In this document: positions 25,131-33,376 of the stretch, piece by piece
Layout: each line of letters begins with the position of its first letter
Position numbering within the stretch: the first letter of the stretch is position 1
Assembly: GCF_031456495.1 (NCBI RefSeq)
Contig: NZ_JAVDUW010000002.1
Location: 186,001-250,000, forward strand
Reading direction: 5' to 3'
Origin: Pedococcus sp031456495
GTDB lineage: Bacteria > Actinomycetota > Actinomycetes > Actinomycetales > Dermatophilaceae
DNA length: 64,000 nt
Program-made: the position numbers and the translations under genes
The notes under the pieces: model-generated
The model's database searches: none
The model's input: the letters and a program-made list of their open reading frames with translations, nothing else
What the model was told of the DNA's origin: nothing

Positions 25131-26360
25131 GTGAACATCGTCTTCGTCGAGCCGGGGTTCCCGGCCAACCAGCGCCGGTTCGCACTCGCCCTCGCCTCGG
25201 TGGGGGCGAACGTCTTCGGGATCGGCGAGTCCGACGAGTGGGCGCTCGACGACGAGCTGCGCGGAGCCCTGTCGGGCTACTACAAGGTCGGCTCGGTGAC
25301 GAACCTGCGCGAGATGACCGACGCCGCGAGGTTCATCCAGTCCAAGGTGTGGGTCGACCGGCTCGAGGCCACGGTGGAGGCGCACACGATGGTCGCCGCA
25401 CAGGTGCGCGAGGCGACCGGCATACCGGGCACGTCGGTGCACACGACGTGGCTGTGCCGCGACAAGCCGTCGATGAAGGAGGCGCTGCGCCAGGCCGGCG
25501 TCCCGACGGCGGCCTCGGCCGCCGTCGACCACGCCCACGAGGCCTGGGAGTTCGCGGAGCGGGTGGGCTACCCGCTCGTCCTCAAGCCGCGCGACGGCGC
25601 CGGCGCCAAGGACACGGTGCGCGTCGACGACGACGCCGAGCTGGCGCACGCCCTCACCGACTTCGGGTCGCACGGCGCGACCTCGATCGCGATCGAGGAG
25701 TTCGTCGAGGGGCACGAGGGCTTCTACGACACCATCGCCCACGAGGGGGGCGTCGTCCACGACTGGACGACCCACTACTACCCGAACGTCCTCGAGGCGA
25801 TGCGCACCCGCTGGATCTCGCCGCAGTTCGTCACGACGAACCGGATGGCGGACTCGCCGTTCTACGACGAGGTGCGCGACCTCGGGCAGCGGGTCATCGA
25901 GGCGCTCGGGATCGGCACCAGCGCCACCCACATGGAGTGGTTCCACGGGCCCAAGGGCCTGAAGTTCTCCGAGATCGGCGCCCGGCCGCCGGGCGTCGGC
26001 TGCTGGGACCTGTACTCGGCGAGCAACGACGTCGACGTCTACCGCGAGTGGGCGCACGTCATCGTGCACGGGACGCCCGAGCGCCGGATGGGCCGGCCCT
26101 ACTCGGCCGGGATCATCGCCCTGCGGCCCGACCGCGACGGGCGGATCGTCGGCCACAGCGGGCTGCACGAGATCCGGGACCGCTACAACGAGTGGGTGAT
26201 CGACGCGTACTTCCCGCCCGAGGGCCACCTGACCCAGCCGGTGGAGGCCGGCTACATGGCCAACGCCTACGTCCGGATGCGCCATCCGGACTACGACGTG
26301 CTGCGCGGGATGCTCGACGACGTGGGCCGCACGGTCCAGGTCCACGCGGTTGCCTGCTGA
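25131..26360 (+). CDS. ATP-grasp domain protein, putative carboxylate-amine ligase
   Basis: 409 residues. An N-terminal Rossmann-like pre-ATP domain (MNIVFVEPGFPANQRRF) is followed by an ATP-grasp domain (about 110-310): YPLVLKPRDGAGAKDTV is the nucleotide-binding loop and lysine, IAIEEFVEGHEG the hinge, FSEIGARPPGVGC the Mg2+-binding end. A C-terminal region (320-409) is unassigned. Known relatives join a carboxylate to an amine or thiol through an acyl-phosphate. I do not recognise the subfamily, and no purine, D-Ala or cyanophycin signature is evident. First of six coupled genes; 15 bases separate it from the S51-like gene. Confidence 0.8.
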   Translation: MNIVFVEPGFPANQRRFALALASVGANVFGIGESDEWALDDELRGALSGYYKVGSVTNLREMTDAARFIQSKVWVDRLEATVEAHTMVAAQVREATGIPGTSVHTTWLCRDKPSMKEALRQAGVPTAASAAVDHAHEAWEFAERVGYPLVLKPRDGAGAKDTVRVDDDAELAHALTDFGSHGATSIAIEEFVEGHEGFYDTIAHEGGVVHDWTTHYYPNVLEAMRTRWISPQFVTTNRMADSPFYDEVRDLGQRVIEALGIGTSATHMEWFHGPKGLKFSEIGARPPGVGCWDLYSASNDVDVYREWAHVIVHGTPERRMGRPYSAGIIALRPDRDGRIVGHSGLHEIRDRYNEWVIDAYFPPEGHLTQPVEAGYMANAYVRMRHPDYDVLRGMLDDVGRTVQVHAVAC

Positions 26361-26375
26361 GGCGCCTGCTGCACC

Positions 26376-27290
26376 ATGCGCACCGTGCTGCTGGGTCCCC
26401 AGCGCTTCATGACGACCGCGGGCACCGCCCTGCGCTCCCTCGGTGTCGAGGGCCCGGTCGCGACGATCAACGCGGGCTGGGAGGAGCGTGAGGACGACGT
26501 CGCCGAGCTCGACAGCGTCCTCGGCGGCGACACCCGGCACCTGCGGCTGCACCACCGCATGTTCGACGTCCTCGAGAAGGACCCCGCCTTCGCCGCCGCC
26601 GGCCTCGCCTTCCGGGACCGGCACGACGCGCTGCTCTCGGTCTACCGCCTGCGGCTCCAGGGCGCGCTCGACGACGCGTACGCCCTCCAGCGGCGCGGGG
26701 CCGGTTTCGACGCCCTCGACGACGCGGTGGAGGTCGTGCGGCACGTCGACCGCTGGTATGCCGCGAAGCTCAAGGAGCTCTACGCGGACCTCGACGCCAC
26801 GGCCCCGATCGACGACAGCGGCGTGATCGGCTGGCACCGCGGGGAGATCGCGGCCCTGCTGGCGGGTTCGGCGGCGCTCGCGCTGACCGGCGGCCACGTC
26901 GGGACGTTGCTGCGGGCATTGCGGCTCTTCGCGATCCGCATTCCCGACGAGCTGCCCGTCGTGGCCTGGTCGGCCGGCGCGATGGCGTTGACCGAGCGGG
27001 TGGTGCTCTTCCACGACCACGGGCCGGAGGGCGCGAGCGAGGCCGAGGTGTACGACCGCGGGCTGGGCCGGGTGCGTGGGGTCGTCGCACTGCCGCACGC
27101 CCGTCGGCGGCTGCGGCTCGACGACCCGGCGCGGTGCGCGGTGCTGGCGCGCCGCTTCGGGGAGCAGCACTGCGTCCTGCTCGACGACGGGACCGCGATC
27201 GAGCTCGGCGAGGACGGCGGGCTGCCGCCCGGGGCGCGCGTCCTCGGGCTCGACGGTGCGGTCCACGACATGCGCGAGGCGTTGCGGTGA
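26376..27290 (+). CDS. Peptidase S51 / type 1 glutamine amidotransferase-like protein
   Basis: 304 residues. The nucleophile elbow VVAWSAGAMALTERVVLFHD matches the GXSAGA serine of S51 peptidases (aspartyl dipeptidase E, cyanophycinase), and LTGGHVGTLLRAL the preceding glycine loop. Unlike those, residues about 50-155 form a long helical insert (ending RHVDRWYAAKLKELYADL). S51 enzymes cut Asp-X or beta-Asp peptide bonds; whether this one does is unknown. It follows the ATP-grasp gene, so it may trim or recycle the ligase product (inference). The next gene begins 49 bases later. Confidence 0.65.
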   Translation: MRTVLLGPQRFMTTAGTALRSLGVEGPVATINAGWEEREDDVAELDSVLGGDTRHLRLHHRMFDVLEKDPAFAAAGLAFRDRHDALLSVYRLRLQGALDDAYALQRRGAGFDALDDAVEVVRHVDRWYAAKLKELYADLDATAPIDDSGVIGWHRGEIAALLAGSAALALTGGHVGTLLRALRLFAIRIPDELPVVAWSAGAMALTERVVLFHDHGPEGASEAEVYDRGLGRVRGVVALPHARRRLRLDDPARCAVLARRFGEQHCVLLDDGTAIELGEDGGLPPGARVLGLDGAVHDMREALR

Positions 27291-27339
27291 GCGGCCCGGG
27301 ACGCCGTGCCACGGTGCATGGCGGAGAAGAGGTGGTCCG

Positions 27340-28485
27340 GTGAGCGGCAGGCTGGCGGTCAACCGGCTGCGCGACCGCCTGCCCGTGGGGTCGGCGTCCG
27401 TGGACCGGTTCGTCGCCCGGTACGGCGCGCCGATCGTCGAGGGGGAGCGCGTCACCTTCCTGTTCCGGGGCGAGGCCGACGAGGTGCGGGTGCGGCACCG
27501 CGTGGTGGGCCTGACCGACCCGCTGCCCATGCGGCTCCTGCCCGGCACGGACCTGTGGGCCGTCACGACCGAGCTGCCGAGCGGGTCGCGGGTCGAGTAC
27601 CAGCTGGAGACCCGCCGCGGCGACCACTACGAGACGTTCAACGACCCGCTCAACCCCCGGGTCGCGCACTCACCCGTCGGGTCGAGCTCGGTGTGTGCCG
27701 CGACCGGGTACGAGGTGCCCGACTGGGTGCACGACGACCCCGAGGCGCGGCAGGGCGAGATCGTCGAGGACACGTTGCGCTCCAAGGCGCTCCGGCGTGA
27801 GCAGCCGGTGAGGCTGTACCTGCCCGCCCGGTACACGACGGCCCAGCGCTACCCGCTCCTCGTCGTCCACGACGGCACGGACTACCTCGACTACGCGGCG
27901 ATGAAGACCGTGCTGGACAACCTCATCCACCGGCTCGACGTGGCCCCGCTGGTCGCGGCGTTCGTCCCCCCGCGGGACCGGCTCAGGGAGTACCCCAACC
28001 ACGCACCGCACGCCCGGTTCATCGCGAGGGAGCTGCTCCCGACCCTCGCCGAGCGCCTGCCCCTGGTCGACGACCCCGCCGGCCGGTGCCTCATGGGCAG
28101 CAGCTTCGGCGGGATCGCGTCGCTGTCGACGGCGGTGCGCTACCCGGGGGTGTTCGGCTCGCTGTTCCTGCAGTCGGCGTCGCTGGTCTTCACGGACATC
28201 GGGACGGACCACGGTGGCGGGCCGCCGTTCGACCCGGTGGTGAAGTTCGTGAACCGGTACCGCGCCAAGCCGACGGCCCCGGTCGAGCGGATCTTCATGT
28301 CGTGCGGCACGTACGAGCCGCTCATCACGCCGAACCGGTCGATGGTGCAGGTGTTCCGCGCCGCGGGCATGGACGTGAAGTACGTCGAGGCGCGCGACGG
28401 CCACAACTGGGAGGACTGGCGCGACCGGCTGCGCGACGGCCTCTCGTGGCTGTTCCCCGGGCCGCAGAAGTTCGTCTACGAGTGA
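27340..28485 (+). CDS. Enterochelin esterase-like alpha/beta hydrolase
   Basis: 381 residues. An N-terminal beta-sandwich (about 20-125: PIVEGERVTFLFRGEADEV, ETFNDPLNPRVAH) resembles the E-set domain of Fes-type esterases. The hydrolase domain (150-380) has YPLLVVHDGTDYLDY, the nucleophile elbow LMGSSFGGIASL (serine) and a C-terminal His in DGHNWEDWRDRL. Fes-type enzymes open ester-linked siderophores, but there is no siderophore gene nearby, so the substrate is open. GTG 27340 has a purine-rich site (AGAAGAGG) before it. Ten bases separate it from the next esterase. Confidence 0.8.
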   Translation: MSGRLAVNRLRDRLPVGSASVDRFVARYGAPIVEGERVTFLFRGEADEVRVRHRVVGLTDPLPMRLLPGTDLWAVTTELPSGSRVEYQLETRRGDHYETFNDPLNPRVAHSPVGSSSVCAATGYEVPDWVHDDPEARQGEIVEDTLRSKALRREQPVRLYLPARYTTAQRYPLLVVHDGTDYLDYAAMKTVLDNLIHRLDVAPLVAAFVPPRDRLREYPNHAPHARFIARELLPTLAERLPLVDDPAGRCLMGSSFGGIASLSTAVRYPGVFGSLFLQSASLVFTDIGTDHGGGPPFDPVVKFVNRYRAKPTAPVERIFMSCGTYEPLITPNRSMVQVFRAAGMDVKYVEARDGHNWEDWRDRLRDGLSWLFPGPQKFVYE

Positions 28486-28495
28486 GGAGCCCGAC

Positions 28496-29218
28496 GTGAA
28501 GGTGACCGAGCGCTGGCACTCGGACCGCATGGACCGCGACGTCACCCTGGTCCGCTGGGGTCACTACGGCGCGCCCGTGCTGCTCCTGCCGACCGCGGGT
28601 GGCGACGCCGAGGAGGTCGAGCGCAACCAGCTCGTCGGCCACCTCTGGCCGATGGTCGAGGCCGGCCGGGTCAAGGTCTACTCCTGCGACAGCGCGGCGG
28701 GGCAGGCGATGATGCGCGGCGAGGGCTCGACCGACCACCGGCGCTGGCTGTTCGACGCCTACCAGCGCACGGTCGCCGAGGAGGTCGTGCCGGCCATCCA
28801 GGCCGACTCCTCCGCCCAGCCCGTCGTCGTCGCCGGCGCCTCGATCGGCGCCTTCAACTCCCTCGCGCTTCTGTGCCGCTTCCCCCACCTGTTCGGGGCA
28901 GCCGTCTGCATGAGCGGGACGTACTCGATCGAGCGGTTCATCGGCGGCCGCTTCACCGACGACTTCTACCACGCCTCGCCGCTGCACTTCCTGCCCGGAC
29001 TCGAGGGCCCGCAGCTCGACACCCTGCGCACCCGGTTCGTCGTCCTGGCGACGGGGTCGGGTCGGTGGGAGGACCCGAGCGGCGCGTGGGAGGTGGCCGG
29101 GGTGCTCGGCGACAAGCGGGTGCCCAACCGCGTCGACGACTGGGGTCCGTCCTACGACCACGACTGGCCGACGTGGTGGGAGATGCTGCCGCTCTACCTC
29201 GACGACCTGGTCCCGTGA
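28496..29218 (+). CDS. Esterase family protein (alpha/beta hydrolase, PF00756-like)
   Basis: 240 residues, single domain. VVVAGASIGAFNSLALLCRFPHLF is the nucleophile elbow and following helix (serine in GASIG). YDHDWPTWWEMLP near the end contains the likely catalytic His. It is a compact relative of the preceding enterochelin esterase-like protein without the N-terminal sandwich, so the two may be ancient duplicates acting in sequence. GTG 28496 is close behind the upstream stop, and its stop overlaps the M20 start (GTGA). Confidence 0.78.
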   Translation: MKVTERWHSDRMDRDVTLVRWGHYGAPVLLLPTAGGDAEEVERNQLVGHLWPMVEAGRVKVYSCDSAAGQAMMRGEGSTDHRRWLFDAYQRTVAEEVVPAIQADSSAQPVVVAGASIGAFNSLALLCRFPHLFGAAVCMSGTYSIERFIGGRFTDDFYHASPLHFLPGLEGPQLDTLRTRFVVLATGSGRWEDPSGAWEVAGVLGDKRVPNRVDDWGPSYDHDWPTWWEMLPLYLDDLVP

Positions 29219-30606
29219 GCGGGGACCTCGCCGCGCGGCTGGCCGCGGCCGTGGAGGCCGGTATGCCGCGGGTGCGCGACGACCTCGCGCGGCTCGTCGG
29301 CTGCCGGTCGGTCGCCAACCCGGCGATCGAGCCGGTGGAGGAGTGCCGGCGAGCGGCATCCCTGGTCGTCGAGCTTCTGAAGGAGGTCGGGCTCGACGGC
29401 GTCGAGGCGTTGCCCGCCCCGGACGGGTCGCAGGCCGTGGTGGGTCGCACCGCCGGACCGGTCGGCGCTCCCCGCGTCCTGCTGTACTCCCACCACGACG
29501 TCGTCCCGGTCGCGGACCCGGGTGCCTGGACGGTGCCGCCGTGGGTGCTGACCGAGCGCGACGGCCGTTGGTACGGCAGGGGATCCGCCGACTGCAAGGG
29601 CAACCTCATGGCCTCCGTCCTGGCCCTGCGGGCGCTGCGCGAGGTGCTGGGGGCGTGGCCGGTCGAGGTCGCGGTCGTGTGCGAGGGCTCCGAGGAGCAG
29701 TCGAGCGGCGGCATGGAGGCGCTGGCCCGTCAGTCGCCCGAGCTCGTCGACTGCGACGCCCTCCTCATCGCCGACACCGGCAACGTCGAGCTGGGGCTGC
29801 CGACGCTGACCACGTCGCTGCGCGGCACCGGCAGCGTGCTGGTCACCGTCCGCACGATGGAGCACGCCGCGCACTCCGGGATGTTCGGCGGTGCCGCGCC
29901 CGACGCGCTGCAGGCCCTCGTCGCGACGCTGGCGACCCTGCGCGACGACACCGGCGAGACCACCGTCGACGGCCTCGACCACTCGGGGACGTGGGACGGG
30001 AACCCGTTCGAGGAGAGCAGGTTCCGCCAGGACGCCGCCCTGCTCGACGGCGTCGACCCCCTCACCGGCGACGGCACGGTCGCCGACCTCCTGTGGGCGC
30101 GCCCGGCGGCCACCGTGATCGCCCTCGACGCCACACCGGTCTCCCAGGTGGCCGCAGCGGTGCACGCCGAGGCCCGGGCGGTCGTGAACCTGCGCGTGCC
30201 ACCCGACGTCGACGCCGCGGAGGCCCAGCGGCTCCTGGTCGAGCACCTGGTGCGGCACACCCCCTACGGCGCCCACGTCGATGCCAGGCCGGTGTCGCTG
30301 GGCCACGGCTTCCGCGCTCGCACCGACGGCCCGGCATACGCGGCCATGGGACGGGCGATGCACACGGCGTTCGGGCGCGACGTGGTCACCACCGGCCAGG
30401 GCGGCTCGATCCCGCTCGCCACGGCGCTCGCCGAGCTGGTCCCGCACGCCGAGATCCTCCTGCTCGGGGTCGAGGAGCCGGCCTCGCGCATCCACGCCGT
30501 CGACGAGTCCGTCGATCCCGGGGAGCTGCAGCGGACGGCCCTGGCGCAGGCGCTCTTCCTGGCCGACCTCGGCGGCCTGCTCGGCGCGGAGGGGGCCGAC
30601 GCGTGA
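29215..30606 (+). CDS. M20 family metallopeptidase
   Basis: 463 residues, normal for M20 dipeptidases. Metal and catalytic residues: SHHDVVPV (His, then Asp as helper), GRGSADCKGN (bridging Asp), EGSEEQSSGG (catalytic and metal Glu), IADTGN (Asp), and a C-terminal SRIHAVDESV (His). The lid/dimer domain begins near 200 (TTSLRGTGSVLVTV). M20 enzymes cleave dipeptides or N-acyl amino acids with two Zn2+. With the S51-like gene this gives the operon two peptide-cutting enzymes. GTG overlaps the esterase stop, and the end overlaps the VOC gene. Confidence 0.88.
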   Translation: MSGDLAARLAAAVEAGMPRVRDDLARLVGCRSVANPAIEPVEECRRAASLVVELLKEVGLDGVEALPAPDGSQAVVGRTAGPVGAPRVLLYSHHDVVPVADPGAWTVPPWVLTERDGRWYGRGSADCKGNLMASVLALRALREVLGAWPVEVAVVCEGSEEQSSGGMEALARQSPELVDCDALLIADTGNVELGLPTLTTSLRGTGSVLVTVRTMEHAAHSGMFGGAAPDALQALVATLATLRDDTGETTVDGLDHSGTWDGNPFEESRFRQDAALLDGVDPLTGDGTVADLLWARPAATVIALDATPVSQVAAAVHAEARAVVNLRVPPDVDAAEAQRLLVEHLVRHTPYGAHVDARPVSLGHGFRARTDGPAYAAMGRAMHTAFGRDVVTTGQGGSIPLATALAELVPHAEILLLGVEEPASRIHAVDESVDPGELQRTALAQALFLADLGGLLGAEGADA

Positions 30607-31364
30607 GGGTGCGCTGGGTGTGGGCGTTCCTCGACCTGCCCGCGGCTGGGTACGAGGAGGGGTTGGAGTTCTGGCGGGCCGTGACGCGCACCCGCGTCTC
30701 CCCGCGACGGGGAGAGGCCGGCCAGTTCGCCACGCTGCTGCCGCAGCGAAGGGACGCGTGGGTCAAGGTGCAGCGGGTCGGTGGCCCGGGCGGCATCCAC
30801 GTCGACCTCGACGTCGAGGGCCCGCTGGAGGGGGCGCGCGACGAGGCGGTCGCGTTGGGGGCGACCGTGCTGCACGAGGACTTCGAGGAGGGCGTGCTGG
30901 GGGTCGTCGTGTGCCGGTCGCCGGGCGGCTTCGTCTTCTGCCTCACCCGGTGGCACCCCGAGGAGCACGGCGAGGGACAGGTCAGGGACGGCCAGGACAG
31001 CCTGCTCGACCAGGTCTGCCTCGACATCCCGCCGAGCCGGTATGCCGCCGAGGTCGCCTTCTGGTCGGCGCTCACCGGGTGGGCGGTGCAGGACGTGGAC
31101 TCCCCGGAGTTCGAGCGGCTGGCGTGGCCCGACGGGATGCCGGTCCGGTTCCTGCTGCAGCGGCTCGACGAGGACGGGGGACCGGTGCGGGGTCACGTCG
31201 ACCTCGCCTGCCTCGACCGCGAGGTCGAGGCGGCCCGGCACGTGGCCCTCGGCGCCGAGCGCGTCGGGCCCGGTGACGGGTGGGTCGTCATGCGGTCGCC
31301 CGACGGCCACGCGTACTGCTGCACCGGTCGCCACCCCCTGACCGGCGGAGCGCCGCCGGGCTGA
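30603..31364 (+). CDS. Two-domain VOC (glyoxalase-like) protein
   Basis: 253 residues in two similar VOC modules, about 1-118 (GYEEGLEFWRAVTRTRVS ... PGGFVFCLTRW) and 128-245 (SRYAAEVAFWSALTGWAV ... PDGHAYCCTGRH). The repeated FW-A-T and final FC/YC strands mark an internal duplication. Substrate unknown. GTG overlaps the M20 stop, so it is the sixth gene of the operon begun at 25131, although such genes are frequent hitch-hikers. Confidence 0.8.
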   Translation: MRVRWVWAFLDLPAAGYEEGLEFWRAVTRTRVSPRRGEAGQFATLLPQRRDAWVKVQRVGGPGGIHVDLDVEGPLEGARDEAVALGATVLHEDFEEGVLGVVVCRSPGGFVFCLTRWHPEEHGEGQVRDGQDSLLDQVCLDIPPSRYAAEVAFWSALTGWAVQDVDSPEFERLAWPDGMPVRFLLQRLDEDGGPVRGHVDLACLDREVEAARHVALGAERVGPGDGWVVMRSPDGHAYCCTGRHPLTGGAPPG

Positions 31365-31423
31365 GCCCTGCCCCCGAGTGCCCTTGGTGTGGGTGCCGCC
31401 CGTGGGACGGGGGTCCGAGCGGG

Positions 31424-31490
31424 CTGTCCACGTGAGCCGCGTTCGCGCCCGGCTGTCCACAGCAGGGACGTCGTGTCGGGCTCGTCCACA
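31424..31490. promoter_or_regulatory. Three DnaA-box-like repeats at 29-bp spacing
   Basis: CTGTCCACG (31424-31432), CTGTCCACA (31453-31461) and TCGTCCACA (31482-31490) start exactly 29 bases apart and each differ by one or two bases from the actinobacterial DnaA box TTGTCCACA. They lie in the 178-bp gap upstream of the WXG100-like gene. Regular phasing suggests a bound protein; which one is unknown. Confidence 0.45.
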
Positions 31491-31530
31491 GGGGAGGCCA
31501 CGCGGGGGACGCAGCCGCGGGCCGGGCGCG

Positions 31531-31536
31531 CACGCT
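31531..31536 (+). promoter_or_regulatory. -10 like CACGCT before the WXG100-like gene
   Basis: Six bases before GTG 31543; fits the leaderless pattern seen elsewhere and supports this short start. Confidence 0.35.
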
Positions 31537-31542
31537 GGCGGG

Positions 31543-31881
31543 GTGGAGGCAGACCCCGGGCGGCTCCGAGCACTCGCGGCCGCGGTGCGCGAGGAGGCGG
31601 TGCGTGTGCGCGGGGCGGTGAGGCGGCTCGACGGCCTGCGCGACGTGCCGTGGCACTCGCCCGCGGGCGCGCTGTTCCGTGACCGGGTCGGGGAGCGGGC
31701 CCACGCCCTGCGCGTGACGGCCGCCCGTCTCGACTCCGCCGCCGACCTCCTCGACGCCCACGCCCGGCAGGTCGACGTGGTGGTGGCCGAGCTGGCGTCC
31801 GCTGCTCGGGCGACAGCTCACACCGCCGGCCAGGCGGTCGAACGGGTCGGGCGCACCGTGCTGAGGGGACTCGATGGCTGA
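31543..31881 (+). CDS. WXG100-like helical-hairpin protein
   Basis: 112 residues. Two long amphipathic helices (about 5-40 and 50-95) are joined by LRDVPWHSPAGALFRDRVG, where the W-H-S turn stands in place of WXG. Length, helix pattern and the partner gene suggest an ESX/type VII-like small secreted or complex-forming protein, but there is no clear C-terminal YxxxD/E signal and no secretion gene in the window. The end overlaps the following hydrolase gene by 8 bases, so the two products are probably made in equal amounts. Confidence 0.5.
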   Translation: MEADPGRLRALAAAVREEAVRVRGAVRRLDGLRDVPWHSPAGALFRDRVGERAHALRVTAARLDSAADLLDAHARQVDVVVAELASAARATAHTAGQAVERVGRTVLRGLDG

Positions 31882-33316
31882 GGCGCCGGGAGCCCCGTCG
31901 GTCCGGGTGCACGGTGGCGCCGCGGGCACCGCGGTGCAGCTCTCCGCGGTCGAGGACGCGGCGCGGGTCCTGGCGCTGGAGGCGACGGCCCTGGGGGCGG
32001 TCTGCGTGCGGCTCACGACGGTGGCGGTCGACCCGTGCCTGGTCGCCAGCGCGGCGCTGGCACCCCTCAGCGCCGCGCGGGCCCAGGCGGCGCTGGCCCT
32101 GGCTCGCGGGCCGGTCGGTGCCGGCGGCCAGGCCGCGGCCCTGCTCGGCCTGTCGGCTGGGGCCGCGGGTGCGGTCGAGGCCTACCGCGCGACGGAGCGC
32201 GCCGTCGCGGCCTCGGTGGAGGTCGCCCAGGACGTCGCGTTCGTCGCCCTCGCCCGCGCAGCGCCGGAGCTCGCCGTGGGGGTGTTCGCCCTGCACGCTG
32301 CCGGGGTCGACGTCGCGGGCGCGGCCGACGAGGCCGTGTTCGACGTCCCGGGGGTGGCCGACCTCGCCGGAGGGGTCGACGGCCTGGTCGAGCTGGCGCC
32401 CACGCTCCTGCCCCTCGCCCGCTGGCTGCCGACCGCAGACCGGCCCGCCGGCGACTACGAGGCCGCCCTCCGCGTCATCGCCGAGACCGCCGCGGCGGCG
32501 GGCCTGCTGCGCGAGACCGGTGGCGCCGTCGTCACCCGGGAGGCGTACCCACGGCCAGGCGCTCTGGCCCCGCACGACCTCGCCTCCCTCGCGGACGACC
32601 TCGGCAACCTCAGCGACGGCGAGCGCTACCCGGGGCACGTGCGGGTCGTCGAGGTGCCGCAGCCCGACGGCAGCTCGGCCTGGCTCGTCGAGGTCAGCGG
32701 CACCCAGGAGTGGGGCGGCGAGGCGGGGGACAACCCGTTCGACGCCACGTCGGACGTGCGGCTCATGGCGGGCCAGTCCACGGCGCTCGCGCAGGGTGTG
32801 ACGGCAGCGCTCGACGAGGCCATGGCCGAGACGGGCCGCGACACCTCGGGCGAGCCGGTCCTGCTGGCCGGGCACAGCCTGGGCGGGATCGTGGCTGCGG
32901 GGTTGGCCTCCTCGACGCGGTTCCGGGCGTCCCACCGCGTCACGCACGTCGTGACCATGGGCTCGCCGGTCGGGCGCATGCCGGTCCCCGCGGACGTGTC
33001 GGTCCTGTCGCTCGAGCACGTGCAGGACGCCGTGCCGCGCCTGGAGGGTCAGGCCAACCCCTACCGACGCGAGTGGGTCACGGTCACCCGCGACCTGCGC
33101 GGCGGTCCCGTCCACACGGCCAGCGGTGCCCACGCCACGCGCGAGTACGCGCGCACGGCCGCACTCGTCGACTCGGCGACGGACCTGTCGACCGTGGCGT
33201 GGCGCGAGGGCAGCAGGGAGTTCCTGGTGCCGCGCGAGGGGACCGCGCCCATCGTGCGCGACTACCGCGTCGCCCGTGTCCTTGGCGTCCCCGGCGTCCC
33301 CGAGGCCGGCCGATGA
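31874..33316 (+). CDS. Large alpha/beta hydrolase with helical N-terminal domain
   Basis: 480 residues. The first 230 are Ala-rich helices (e.g. TALGAVCVRLTTVAVDP, AARAQAALALARGP), like the helical front ends of type VII-associated proteins. The C-terminal half has strand WLVEVSGTQEWGG and the nucleophile elbow LLAGHSLGGIVAAGLA (lipase-type GHSLG), then VTHVVTMGSPVGR and a late His in VHTASGAHATREY. Activity on lipids or esters is inferred from the fold only. It overlaps the WXG100-like gene. Confidence 0.65.
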   Translation: MAEAPGAPSVRVHGGAAGTAVQLSAVEDAARVLALEATALGAVCVRLTTVAVDPCLVASAALAPLSAARAQAALALARGPVGAGGQAAALLGLSAGAAGAVEAYRATERAVAASVEVAQDVAFVALARAAPELAVGVFALHAAGVDVAGAADEAVFDVPGVADLAGGVDGLVELAPTLLPLARWLPTADRPAGDYEAALRVIAETAAAAGLLRETGGAVVTREAYPRPGALAPHDLASLADDLGNLSDGERYPGHVRVVEVPQPDGSSAWLVEVSGTQEWGGEAGDNPFDATSDVRLMAGQSTALAQGVTAALDEAMAETGRDTSGEPVLLAGHSLGGIVAAGLASSTRFRASHRVTHVVTMGSPVGRMPVPADVSVLSLEHVQDAVPRLEGQANPYRREWVTVTRDLRGGPVHTASGAHATREYARTAALVDSATDLSTVAWREGSREFLVPREGTAPIVRDYRVARVLGVPGVPEAGR

Positions 33317-33321
33317 GCGGA

Positions 33322-33376
33322 CGAGGTCGGGCGGCGTGTCAGGTGGTGGCTGGGCGAGGTCGGGCGGCGTGTCAGG
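33322..33376. repeat. 22-bp direct repeat with 33-bp period at the ROK gene end
   Basis: CGAGGTCGGGCGGCGTGTCAGG at 33322-33343 and 33355-33376. The second copy contains the TGA stop of the minus-strand ROK gene (33372-33374); the first copy gives a second in-frame TGA 33 bases further on. Confidence 0.85.

Noticed and set aside
26376..27290. Calling the S51-like gene a cyanophycinase and the neighbouring ATP-grasp gene a cyanophycin synthetase.
   Set aside because: The ATP-grasp protein is about half the size of cyanophycin synthetase and lacks its Mur-ligase domain; the S51-like protein has a large unrelated insert.
27340..28485. A siderophore system around the enterochelin esterase-like gene.
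   Set aside because: No NRPS, siderophore receptor or ABC transporter genes, and no iron box in front of this operon.
31424..31490. A replication origin or a minimal CRISPR array at the phased repeats.
   Set aside because: No dnaA, dnaN or parAB genes or AT-rich unwinding region are nearby. The repeats are only 9 bp long, three in number, with no cas genes.
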